This document shows positions 9,181-19,939 of a DNA stretch of 64,000 nucleotides, in pieces. How positions within the stretch are numbered: position 1 is the stretch's first letter; the number at the start of each line of letters is the position of its first letter. Both the position numbers and the translations under genes were made by a program. The stretch is from Pyropia yezoensis (taxonomy: Eukaryota > Rhodophyta > Bangiophyceae > Bangiales > Bangiaceae): the NCBI GenBank assembly GCA_009829735.1, contig CM020619.1, forward strand, positions 13,755,777 through 13,819,776. Direction: 5' to 3'. Under the pieces are notes generated by a model that saw only the letters and a list, made by a program, of their open reading frames with translations, was not told the DNA's origin and did not search any database.

Positions 9181-12009
9181 CTAGTGCCCCAGGTCGTGCG
9201 CATTGAAGCGACCAGGCGACTCACCACGCAAGTCACGCACCAACTCATCCAACGCCCGCATGAAGCGGTCGTACAGCGTGGCGCGTGACGCTGCCGTCAC
9301 AGCGGCGTCGCCAAGCCCCCGCGACGCCGCCACATGCGTCGCCCCGTGGAAGCGGTCCACCTCGGCCAACAACGCCTGCTGCGTCACCCGTGTGGTCTCA
9401 CACCACACGCGGTTGTGCAGGCCCGCCGGGATGTACATCCGGCGGAGTCGCCGCACATCTTCGGCGCGGAAGATGCGCCTAAACGCCGCCTCGTCGGCGT
9501 CAGACCCGACGAGGCGGACCCACCCCGGGGAGCAGCGGTACCCAGATGGGGTGCGCGACCGACGCCGAGAACCCGAGCCCGAGCGCGGCCCACGTCGGGC
9601 CGACGGCGACTGAGAAGGCGACGAGGAAGAACTCGCCGAAGAAGAACGGCCGCGACGACGGCCAGAGCGACGGGACGACCGCCGTCGACGCGGAGACGAC
9701 GACCGACCACGAGAAGATCGACGACCACTAGCCGCATCCTCCGACCGGCTGCGTCGGCGCCTCGGACGACAGCGTTCGCCATCGGCGGACGCGCGACCCG
9801 GAGAAACGCCCGCGCGCCCACGCTTGCCGGCCGTCGGCGACGGACCGTCGGCACCGGCCGACGGTCCGCCGGCAGCGGGCGGCCGCGGCGGAGCCCCTGG
9901 GCCGTAGCCACCTCGATCGCCGTGCTCGCCCTGCCCATCCAACGGGAAGGGCCCGGCGGCAGCACCCGACGGGTACCCACTGGGGTACGACCACTGCGAA
10001 CCCCCGGGGGGCCAACGACCGCGGCCACCCCCACGACCACCATGGCCACGCCCCCTCCCACGTGGACCACCTCGGCCACGCCGAGGGGCGCCCGCCCAAC
10101 CGTCACCAACAGGCCGACGAGGGCGAGCCTCACCCGCCTCCCGCCACTGCTTCTCGGCGAAGGCCGCCGCGCGACGGCGCGCCGCCACATCCGCGGCCGC
10201 CGCGCGGCGCTCGGCCTCTTCAACCGCGGCTGCCCGAGCCGCGGCCCCGGCACGCGCCGCGCTAGCACGGGCGGCATCCTGGGCCCCGCGGGCCCCCGCG
10301 GTACCCGCTGGCCCCGCCGGCTGGTCGTTGACATCCCCGTCAACGGCCATTGCAACCACCACCGGCTCGCCAAGCGGCACCGAGGACGACCGACGCTGGA
10401 ACCGTCCCGCGTTTAGCCGGTCGGCTTCCTGCCGACCCGCCGGGGCGCCGCTGGGAGCGCCCGCCAACGCCGCCCGCTTCGCACGGGCGCGCGCCTGGTC
10501 AGCCTCCAGCGACGCCCGCGCCCGCCGTCGGTCATCCGCCCGCTCGCCCTCCTCCGCAGCCACGCTGGCCGCCAGCCGTGCAGCGGCCCGCTTAGCGCCG
10601 CGGCGTAGCGACGCCGCCCGCGCCGACCGAGACGACCGGACGACGGGCCGGAACTCGGGCGCTGCCGCGCCCAAGTTCCGACCCCACGCCCCCGGCACCA
10701 CCACCGGGAGTGCGGCACCGGCAGCGGGCCCCTCCCCATCGTCGCCATCTTGGCGACGCATCGGCCCGCCATCCGAGGACTCGTCCACCATCGGGAACCC
10801 CGGCAACCGCTCCAAGGCGGCGAACCCGTGCGACGTCAAGGGGAGGTAGCGCACCGCTACCTCCCGTGCGGCGTCGCCTACGCCACCTGCCTCGACGTAT
10901 GTCGTCACGTCGGCCCATGGGAACGCCAACGCCCCGACGACGCAGTTGTGGAACGCCAACGCGTACCCATCGGGCGACCCAGCTTGCAAGTCGCCCACCG
11001 GCAACCGGGCGAACACCTCCAAGAGCGCGCGCTTGAGCCGCACCAACACCTCCTGCTCGCGCAGGAGGCGGAACCACGTCGCCGCGTAGTCAAACACCAT
11101 CTCCGTGGACACGATCGTCCACGCGACGTGGCTGGCGTCGCCCAAGTACGAGAAGACGTGCTCCGCCAACCGCGGCATCGTCGGCGGCACCGACAGGCCC
11201 GACTCGACAAACAAGTCGGGCAACGCCACCATCTCGGCCGCCTGCGCGGCCTCGTGCACGTTCAACCACGCCGCCCACACTGGGCAGGCGTACCCGCCGA
11301 GCATCGCCGCCACTCGACGGCGCTTGAGCTTGCTGCCGGCCAGCGGCGGGGTCTTCAAGTACCCGCCGCCGCGCACCGACAGATCCATGTCGACCGGCGT
11401 CGTCTCGGAGTACGACGCCGACGAGTGCTGCCGCAACGCCGCACTCAAGGCCGACAACGCTGGCATCGCCGCCGTCGTCGGCGCGTACATGATGTCCAGC
11501 CCGTCGTAGATCTCCCCCTCTACGAACCGAGCGTGCGGCCACTCCCGCCGCAGGCGGTCGAACGCCATCGCCGCCGAGTGCACCGGGGAAGAGTGACGAC
11601 CGTCGTGGTGCCTGACCGCCACGACGTAGAGGCGCCGCACCCACGGCTGGATGCCCTGCGCCCTCGACAGCTGCCGCAACAACTCGTTGGCGAACACCAA
11701 CGCCATGTACGTCACCGACTGCACCCCCGGCGAGCCCGCCGCCGGCACGCCGTGGATGTCCGCCAACCGCGTGCCCTCGTACGTGGCCACGGGGTCCGCC
11801 TCCATCACGTCCACGAAGTCGGTGGGCAGCTCCCACCGCACCTCCCCCACCCGCCACAAGCAGTCGGTATGGTGCGACTTGGCGACGCGCCCCAAGTCCG
11901 CGTTCACCTCGACGGCCGTCGAGGTAGCGGGCAGGTTGGCCCACTCCGCCAACGGGGGGAAGTCCACCTCGTCGGGCATCCCCGGGTGCCACCGCGTCGG
12001 GACCGGCAT
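9181..12009 (-). CDS. Antisense RGG/RS-rich ORF of the chromovirus, copy A
   Basis: This 942-codon ORF lies between pol and the 3' LTR on the opposite strand. The frame stays open into the LTR (to 12366), but the first plausible ATG inside the internal region is at 12009. About 430 N-terminal residues look globular and have no recognised domain. A long Ala/Arg-rich segment follows, then RGG repeats (near residue 650), an Arg-Ser tract like that of splicing factors (about 747-806) and a conserved-looking C-terminal 120 residues. RGG and RS tracts usually bind RNA or mediate contacts in ribonucleoprotein. No membrane segment is seen, so it is not env-like. Some plant Ty3/gypsy lineages also carry extra antisense ORFs. 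I cannot assign a function. The same ORF is intact in copy B. Confidence 0.75.
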   Translation of the reverse strand: MPVPTRWHPGMPDEVDFPPLAEWANLPATSTAVEVNADLGRVAKSHHTDCLWRVGEVRWELPTDFVDVMEADPVATYEGTRLADIHGVPAAGSPGVQSVTYMALVFANELLRQLSRAQGIQPWVRRLYVVAVRHHDGRHSSPVHSAAMAFDRLRREWPHARFVEGEIYDGLDIMYAPTTAAMPALSALSAALRQHSSASYSETTPVDMDLSVRGGGYLKTPPLAGSKLKRRRVAAMLGGYACPVWAAWLNVHEAAQAAEMVALPDLFVESGLSVPPTMPRLAEHVFSYLGDASHVAWTIVSTEMVFDYAATWFRLLREQEVLVRLKRALLEVFARLPVGDLQAGSPDGYALAFHNCVVGALAFPWADVTTYVEAGGVGDAAREVAVRYLPLTSHGFAALERLPGFPMVDESSDGGPMRRQDGDDGEGPAAGAALPVVVPGAWGRNLGAAAPEFRPVVRSSRSARAASLRRGAKRAAARLAASVAAEEGERADDRRRARASLEADQARARAKRAALAGAPSGAPAGRQEADRLNAGRFQRRSSSVPLGEPVVVAMAVDGDVNDQPAGPAGTAGARGAQDAARASAARAGAAARAAAVEEAERRAAAADVAARRRAAAFAEKQWREAGEARPRRPVGDGWAGAPRRGRGGPRGRGRGHGGRGGGRGRWPPGGSQWSYPSGYPSGAAAGPFPLDGQGEHGDRGGYGPGAPPRPPAAGGPSAGADGPSPTAGKRGRAGVSPGRASADGERCRPRRRRSRSEDAASGRRSSRGRSSSPRRRRSSRRSGRRRGRSSSASSSSSPSQSPSARRGPRSGSGSRRRSRTPSGYRCSPGWVRLVGSDADEAAFRRIFRAEDVRRLRRMYIPAGLHNRVWCETTRVTQQALLAEVDRFHGATHVAASRGLGDAAVTAASRATLYDRFMRALDELVRDLRGESPGRFNAHDLGH

Positions 12010-12095
12010 GGCCACGACGCGGTACGGCAGAAGAAGAGGACGACGTGCGCCTCGGCCGGCTCGCCCGCCGTGGTCGTCGAGGGGCGACGACGAAC

Positions 12096-12109
12096 TAAGG
12101 AGGGGGGTA
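12096..12109 (+). other. Polypurine tract
   Basis: AAGGAGGGGGGTA directly precedes LTR 2, and the same sequence precedes LTR 3 at 22855-22868. It is the expected primer for plus-strand synthesis. Confidence 0.75.
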
Positions 12110-12760
12110 TGTGGCATAAATACCCCCCCCGCACCGCACCCGCCTAAGGGGACGGGGGCGTGCAGGGGTCGGGCCACGGGCGGAACGGGACGCTGCCAGC
12201 GCCAAGTGCTGGCAGCACGCCCGCCGCCGCCCGGGCGACCCTGCCCCCCGACGCCTGCTGGCGTCGGGCGGCACCTGCGGCCGCGACTGGTGATCCGCCA
12301 CCAGGCGTGACCCCCCCTGGGCAAACAAGTGGCGGGCGTGCGCCGGCGGGCGATCCCACCACTCATTGGAGCTCCCGGGCTCGTGGAGGGCAGCCACGTG
12401 GAGCCAGATCTAGTACTCCCTGTGACAACCGACGGGAGTTACCCGTCGGTTGTGGCAAGCCCTTTCGGGGGTACTTAACTATTTTCGCATGTACTTATCG
12501 TCTTGGAGGGATTTCTTATCGTTTCTCAGGACAGGCCGGCCCAACCGGGTCGGCCTCGCCGATCGAGGGTTGCGACCGGCCGGCGGGGCCCTCTTCAGGG
12601 CCCGCGCCGGCGGTCTCGTCTCGCATCTCCTTGCTCGGCAGGTTTACACGTATCCTTCTTTGTCCCGTTTACTTGCCTTTGACTTGGCACTGCGGTTACG
12701 AGCCTGTACGTGATTCCTCCCCTTGGGTACGGTCCCCCGCGGGGGTCCCGTCTTGCCACA
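12110..12760 (+). repeat. LTR 2 (3' LTR of copy A), 651 bp
   Basis: The termini match LTR 1, with one G fewer in the G run near 12470. It is followed by GGCCC rather than the expected ATGTA, so its right junction is not an original integration junction. Confidence 0.92.
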
Positions 12761-13565
12761 GGCCCGACGGAAAAAACTGGGAGGTGCAAGGGGGGGGCGG
12801 AAACGGTGGTCGTGCCAGTGTCGCCGCGCTGCTCGTTGGTCGGAGCCCCCGCAAAGTCCCCGGTCACCGGCATCTCGCTAGCAACCCGTGGCGCACGCAA
12901 CCAGTGGATGACGAGGGTCGGGTCTGCGACGATCGTGGCCTCCGTGACGAGCAGAGCGCGAAAACCACGAAGGCCCCCGTCGCTAAATTCTATGCATACC
13001 GTCGCGTGGGCGTGTCGCCCGTCGACCGGCGTCAAAAAAGGCGCGCTTTTTTGCCCGACATCGTTTGCGCGCGTTTTTCTGTGCCATCGTCATGGTTTGG
13101 CGGGAGACCGCAAGGAATGAAAGAATTAATTTATGCTGATGATCTCGCCACCCGTTCCTTACTTCCTTTCATCTCATCAACTATACCATGTAAGGAAGAA
13201 ATGATCCGTAGAGATGCCATCTGATTCAGAAATCCTTCCTGTCACAGTTCATTCCTTCCATACTTGCACACACACACCCGGCCGCGGCTCATTGTCACGC
13301 TACCGCCCCGCGCGCCACACCTCCCTACCCCCCGCCTACACGACCACCACACCCGCCCGTACCGAAGCCGCCGCCACGCGCGACGCCCCGCGCGGGTGCG
13401 CCGCCCCCCCCATCCCCACCCAAGAACCCCGCCGCTGACACGGTTGCTGCCATTGCCGGCGCTGCGGGAAACCAGCTGCAGCCGCCACCCGCGGCAGGCG
13501 TCCTCATCAGCGGCGTCAGCCGGGACCGCAGCTCGGCCGATACGGGCGGCCACGCTTCCGCCGCA

Positions 13566-13609
<44 letters not shown>

Positions 13610-14311
13610 TGCCGCCGTTGTCCTTGTCACGGTAGACGACGCGACAGCACCCGCCGCCGCCGTTGGCGACACGCCCCACGTGCCGTCGGCGGAGGCGGCA
13701 CCTGCGGGAGTCCCCGCCGCGGCAACGGTGGCGCCGCCGCCGCCGACGTTGCCACCGGCGCTGCCGTCCCTGCCAGCGGGGTGGCCGCCGCCGACACGGG
13801 CGACAGCGGCGGCAGCGGCCGTGCCGCTGCCGGCCGGCCACCGCCGCCGTGTGGGCGTGGCGGGGGCGGCGGGCGGTGGGGGGGGTGGCGGCGGCAAGGT
13901 CGACGGGGAGGCTGGGGGCGACGCCTCTGCCGCAGGGGGGGGGGGGGCCGCCCGCCGCCCGCCGCGGGCTGCCGGCGGGGCCGCTTGGCCGCCCGTCCCA
14001 GAGACGACGGCGACAGCGGCGGGTGCGGCGACGGGGGCGGCGGGTACGGCGACGGCGGCGGCGGGCACGCCGCCGCCGGGCGGCCGCGATGGCGCGGCTG
14101 GGTGCCGACGGGCACCCCCGCCGCCGCCGCTGTCGCAACCTTTGTCTGGGCCTCGAGCGCAGCCGGCAGCCGCTGCCGTGCGGCGCCGCTCGGGAGCACT
14201 TGTGGACACGGGCGGTGGCGGGAGCTGCCCCCGTTCGCCGCCGTTGCCGCCACCTCCGCCGCTGCCGGCGACTGCGTGTGATAGTTGTTGGATGACACAC
14301 ACGACGTCGTA
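12761..14311. other. Non-retroviral insert between LTR 2 and the gap
   Basis: 12761-13260 is mixed sequence of more ordinary composition that matches nothing else I could see in the window. 13261-14290 is extremely GC-rich, low-complexity sequence with a GCC microsatellite at about 13567-13615. Long frames here on both strands are compositional, and no gene is supported. Confidence 0.6.
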
Positions 14312-14362
14312 GTCGACGCAAGTCGACCTTCATCTTCTGGATGCCGGTCCAGTAGATTTGGG
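14312..14362 (-). repeat. Inverted 51-bp fragment of gag
   Basis: This is the exact reverse complement of gag positions 4102-4152 and abuts the N gap. Copy B resumes in direct orientation at the equivalent of 4149, so the two pieces share the four bases CGAC (4149-4152). Confidence 0.9.
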
Positions 14363-14861
14363 NNNNNNNNNNNNNNNNNNNNNNNNNNNNNNNNNNNNNN
14401 NNNNNNNNNNNNNNNNNNNNNNNNNNNNNNNNNNNNNNNNNNNNNNNNNNNNNNNNNNNNNNNNNNNNNNNNNNNNNNNNNNNNNNNNNNNNNNNNNNNN
14501 NNNNNNNNNNNNNNNNNNNNNNNNNNNNNNNNNNNNNNNNNNNNNNNNNNNNNNNNNNNNNNNNNNNNNNNNNNNNNNNNNNNNNNNNNNNNNNNNNNNN
14601 NNNNNNNNNNNNNNNNNNNNNNNNNNNNNNNNNNNNNNNNNNNNNNNNNNNNNNNNNNNNNNNNNNNNNNNNNNNNNNNNNNNNNNNNNNNNNNNNNNNN
14701 NNNNNNNNNNNNNNNNNNNNNNNNNNNNNNNNNNNNNNNNNNNNNNNNNNNNNNNNNNNNNNNNNNNNNNNNNNNNNNNNNNNNNNNNNNNNNNNNNNNN
14801 NNNNNNNNNNNNNNNNNNNNNNNNNNNNNNNNNNNNNNNNNNNNNNNNNNNNNNNNNNNNN
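14363..14861. other. Assembly gap, 499 Ns
   Basis: An unbroken run of N. Reading frames drawn through it are meaningless. Confidence 0.99.
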
Positions 14862-14910
14862 GCAGGGCTGGCGGCAGCCACCCCGCCCCCCCCCCTCCCC
14901 CCCCGCCCGC

Positions 14911-15249
14911 CGACACATCCGGAACACCACGACTCCGATCCGAGTCGCTACGGTGCCCGACGCGGTGGGCGTGGCAGCAGCGGTAGTGACACCACCGCTA
15001 CCGCCCCGCTTCGCGCGTGTCGAACGAGACACGCCAGCGGTACCAAGGCCGCGATCGCCGTCACCCCGTCGAGCAGCGGCCCCGACGGACGAGTGCTACA
15101 ACTGCCACAACTTCGGTCACTTCCTAGCGGAGTGCCCCGAGCCCCGGCGCCCGCGGCGTCAAGATCGCGACGCAGGCCGCGTCAACGCGGTCGTCGACGC
15201 AATGGTCGACGAGCAAGTCAACCCACAGGAGCAGAACCAGGAAAACTAG
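14911..15249 (+). pseudogene. gag: Gag, 3' fragment, copy B
   Basis: Only the last roughly 112 codons of gag are present, beginning at the equivalent of 4149. They include the CCHC knuckle, the frameshift heptamer and the stop. The capsid part and the 5' LTR of copy B are missing. The 49 bases between the gap and this fragment (14862-14910) are C-rich and do not belong to gag. Confidence 0.85.
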
Positions 15250-18200
15250 GGGGTCGGCCGCCCAAGCCCGGAGCAGCCGACCGACCCCGTGACCCCGGCA
15301 AACCTTCCCGTGACCCGACCAAGCGCTCAACCTCCATCCTCAACGCGGCCTACCGGCACTACACCGTGCCACTGTGCCTGGGACCCGCCCCAGAGCACAT
15401 GCGTGCCATGCACCCGACGCTCGACACCGGCGCAGGCCTTAACCTCATTCGGGTTGATGCCCTGCCCAAAGACTGGCCTTCGTACGCTACGAAGGAACGA
15501 AGGACACCTAACGTAGTGGATGCCAATGGCAACCCACTTCCGGTCATCACGGCTATCAACATCATCGTCGACACCGGCAACGTCAAGATGATCTCGACGT
15601 TCCACGTCGTGGCAAGCATGGCTGTGCCGGCCATACTTGGCACACGATTCATCAACCAGCACGTGGAAGCTATCTACCCACGATTGGGAAGGTGTACTGG
15701 GCAGCCCCCGACTCGCCACAGTCGGTGTGCATGCCCATCCTTGACGCGGACGTCAAGCAACTTCAACAAGGGAAGGTGCGTCTCGCCAAGCGGACGACGC
15801 TGCCACCCCTGTGCGAGGTAATCGCACAGACGAATTGCGACATCCCCGGGTTGGTCCACGTCCAGACCAACTCTCGGCTGCACCAGAGGCACCAGATCAT
15901 CTGGCGAATGGGCTGGCGTCCTCATCACCCGGCGTGCCCTTCCAAGTCAAGCTCTGCAATGTCGGTACTGCGACCCGACATCTCAAGAAGGGCACCGTCA
16001 TTGGGTTCGCCGAGGTCTACTCCGGGCCCGTCATCGCCCTCGTCGATGAAAAACCACAACCTCCGGCGGCCAAGCCCCCACCGTCGATCGAAGACGTGGA
16101 TCTTACGGACGCACCCAAGAACCTGCACGCCCGCATCCGCAAGATGCTGGACAAACACAAGATCATGTGGGATGGCAAGCTCGGCTCCATCCACGCCACC
16201 GTCCACCGTATCGAAACGGAAGACAACACGCTACCCATCCACATGGCCCCGTACCGGACCGGCTTGCGCAAGCGCGAGATCATCACGGACTGCGTCAACG
16301 CGATGCTGAAGCAAGACGTCATCAGACCAAGCCGCAGCGACTGGTCGAGCCCAGTCGTCGTCGTTCCCAAGAAGAACGGCAAGCCAAGGTTCTGCGTCGA
16401 TTACCGACGCCTTAACGCGATCACCAAGAAGGACACGTACCCCATCCCTCGGATGGACGACTGCCTAGACTCCTTGGGCGAGGCGCAGTTCTTCTCAACG
16501 CTCGACTGTACGGCGGGGTACTGGCAAGTGCCCCTCCGCAAGGAGGATCAAGAGAAGACGGCCTTCGCGTGCCATGACGGGCTCTTCGAGTGGGTCGTCA
16601 TGCCGTTCGGGCTTACGAATGCACCCGCGACCTTCCAACGAGCCCTCGACATCATCTTGTCGGGCCTCAAGTGGCAGATGTGCCTCGTCTACCTTGACGA
16701 CGTCATCGTCTTCTCCAAGACGGCGGAAGACCACGTGCGCCATCTTGACTTGGTCTTGACACGTCTGCGCAAGGCAGGCGTCACGCTCAACCTCGAGAAG
16801 TGCGCCTTCTTCAAGCGCGAGGTCGAGTACCTCGGGCACATCATCTGCCCCGGCCAGCTGAAGGTGCACAACAAGAACACCGACGCCCTTCGGGAGGCAA
16901 GCTTCCCCAAGACCAAGACACAGATGAAGAGCTTCCTCGGGGCCTGCAACGTCTATCGGCGCTTCGTCAAGGACTTCGCCAAGAGAGCACGCCCCTTGAC
17001 CGAGCTGACCAAGAACGACGTTGGCCCCGAGCTGCCGCAGCCAACGGACGCGCAACGCGCGTCCTTCGAGGACCTCAAGGGGGCACTAGTGTCTCCACCC
17101 GTGCTCACCATCCCGCATCCAACACGTCGCTTTGTAGTCGACGTCGACGCGTGCGCAGACCAACTGGGATGCGCCTTGCTGCAGGAACAACAAGACGGTG
17201 AGCTGCTGCCCGTCGGCTTCTACAGCCGCACGCTCAAGCCAGCCGAGCAGAACTACTGCACGACCGAGCGCGAGTGCTTGGGCCTCGTCTGGGGTGTCTT
17301 GTACCTCCGACACTTCCTTGACGGCAACGTCTTCACGGTGCGCACCGACCACCAAGCGCTGCGGTGGATCTACAACACCACCGACCCGAGCAGTCGCTTG
17401 ATGCGATGGCGACTGCGCTTGGCAGAGTTCACCTTCGACGTCCAGTACAAGCCTGGGGCAAGCCATCACGCCCCAGACTTCCTGTCGCGCACGCGCACGG
17501 ACGCCTTGGACGACTCCGACATCGACGACGAGATCCCATGCTTGAGTCTGGCCGAGACGGCCAGAAGCTTGCAGAAGGGGCGGTACACGCACTCGACAAG
17601 GCTTACGCCGATTGCGTTCGACGACCTCGTGGCCGACCAAGCAACCGACGCCTTGTGCAAGGTGATTCGCGAGAAGATGGCCGACGACAAGGCCCCCAAC
17701 TTCTCGATGAAGGGCGGCGCGCTGTACCGCCAAGGGGTCGACGGTGATCAACTCGTCGTACCCCACAAGCACCGAGCCAAGCTGCTCGACCTTGCGCACT
17801 TCCCAACGACGGAGGGACATCCGGGATCGAACCGGATGTACTACTCAATGCGGCGCCGCTTTTACTGGCCATCGATGGCGACCGACGCCTACGGCGTGGT
17901 GACCAGGTGCGCAGCTTGTGCGCAGAGTCGACTGGCGTTGCGGCGCCACACGGCGCCAATGAGGCTCTTCCCGTCGACCGAGCCGTTGACGGAGGTCAAC
18001 GTCGACATCCTTGGGCCCCTGCCCAAGTCCTTGTCACGCAACAGGTACATCCTTGTCTTCACCGACCGCTTCTCTAAGGTCGTCCGGTGCGTGGCCTTGC
18101 GGAAGATCACGGCCGTCACCGTCGCCTCGGCCTTGATCGAGGTGTGGGTGGCAAGCTATGGCCCCCCCGACATCCTCCTGTCGGACCAAGGAAGCCAGTT

Positions 18201-19784
18201 CATGTCGAAGTTCTTCCTTGCCGTCTGCCGCTCCCTCGGCATCGAGACGAGGGAGTCGACGCCGTACCACCCGCAGACGAACGGCCAAGTGGAGCGGTAC
18301 AACCGAACCATCATCAAGCAGATCCGGCACTACGTCGCGGACAACCCGAGGCGATGGGATGAGCTATTGCCGATCCTCACGTACGCGTACAACACGCAGC
18401 CGCACCGCTCGACCGGAGTGGCCCCGTTCGAGATGGTCATCCCAAGGAGGATCCCCAACCTCTCGGTGCACAGCCCGCCGCCTGGCGTGGCCATCCAGGC
18501 GCACGGCACCACCAAGGACGGGTCGCCCTTGTCCGTCAAACGCTCCTTCATGGCCCGCCTCCGGAAGACCATCCCGTTGGTCGCCGAAGCGCTGCGCAAG
18601 ACGCAGCAGCGGTACAAGAAGAACTACGACAAGAACCTTGCCATCCGGAACAAGGACGTCAAGATCGGCGACTACGTCTACCTCAAGAACAACCAGAGGG
18701 AGCACAAGTTGTCAAGCCTGACAACGGGCCCGTTCCTTGTCGTCGACCTCGACGACAAGACCTTCGTCGTTCAGATGGGCGACGAGGAGAGCCGGGTGTC
18801 ATGGGACCAAGCAACACCGGCACCGCGGCCGGACGCGGCCGGCCAGGCCAACTCGACGCCACACGCCCTTCTCAAGGACAAGGTCAACCTAGCCGACCAA
18901 CCGTCGGTGCTCGACGACTACCTCATCGACAAACTCGTTGGGCTGCGGATCGTTGATGGCGAGCACCAAGCACGTGTACGTTGGTGGGGGTACCAACGTG
19001 ACGTAGACACTTGGAAGCCGCTTGACGAACTACCGAAGCACCTCGTGCTTCGGTACCTACGGACCCAGAACAAGCAGGTCCCCGGGTACGACTGGGCCCC
19101 GATCAAGATGACTCTGCGTTCACAGAGCCAAGGCCTCCCACACCCCGATGCCCGCGTCAACATTGTCGTCGACAAGGAGCCATGGGTCCCCACCATCGTG
19201 GCGTTCCACCAAGCCGCCGACGGACACGTCCAAGCGCGACTGCACTGGACTCACCCGCGTGGCGACGTGGGGGAGATCATCCCACTGTACTGCTTGCGCA
19301 GTACATTCCCCAAGAACTTCCCGCGCAACATACCCGAGCGCGATGACTGGACGACGCCCCGCGTCATCGTCGACCGGCTGGAACGCCTCCATGGCCCGCA
19401 CACCATCGACTTGTTCGCCAATCGGGCGAACAAGCAGTTCCGTCGCTATGGGTCTGCGAAGGCAGACCCCGACGCAGTCTGGTGCGACTCGACGCGGCAC
19501 TCTTGGGAACAAGAGAACGCCTGGGCCAACCCGCCCCCGTCGCTCCTGCCCAAGGTAGCGGACAGGCTGTCAAGTGGCCCCCCATTGTCACTTACGGTCA
19601 TTGCCCCCAAGTGGGAAGGGCAAGAGTGGTACGGGTCTTCATGGCGCAGTGCTTCGAATACGAGGAATTGCCCATGGAAGTTGCCGACTTCAAGCCGACA
19701 AGTACCAACTTGCTGGTCACCGAACACCCACCGGTGTGGACCATGATGTGTTTTCGCTTCGAGCGAAGTCACATTTATGGGTAG
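15243..19784 (+). pseudogene. pol: Pol, copy B, with three single-base deletions
   Basis: Same polyprotein as copy A. Three one-base losses occur relative to A: GGGG to GGG at 15686-15688 (A 4924-4927), TT to T at 15902 (A 5141-5142) and GGGG to GGG at 19633-19635 (A 8873-8876). The first breaks the frame after the protease, and the second moves it again before RT. RT, RNase H, integrase, the chromodomain and most of the Dam-like domain are then read in one frame from about 15811 to 19746. The third alters the last residues. All three sit in homopolymers, so base-calling error is as likely as decay. Confidence 0.88.
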
Positions 19785-19939
19785 ACGACTCCGTTGAACT
19801 TCCAACGAAAGATTGAATTTCTTTCGAAATCCCGACCCGGATTCATCGTTGTCCTCGAAACAACGATCCCTGACTACAGCAACTGGTCACCACCCCGAGA
19901 ACGGCCATCTACCTCCTCCCCCCCATCATGCAGGGGCAT

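Noticed and set aside
10750..12147. 465-codon plus-strand frame and several others opposite the antisense ORF
   Set aside because: Arg/His/Gln-rich shadows produced by the codon pattern of the minus-strand ORF. The minus frame is more than twice as long and has more natural composition.
13242..15032. Long frames running through the N gap on both strands
   Set aside because: Most of the frame is unknown bases; only the inverted gag fragment inside it is real.
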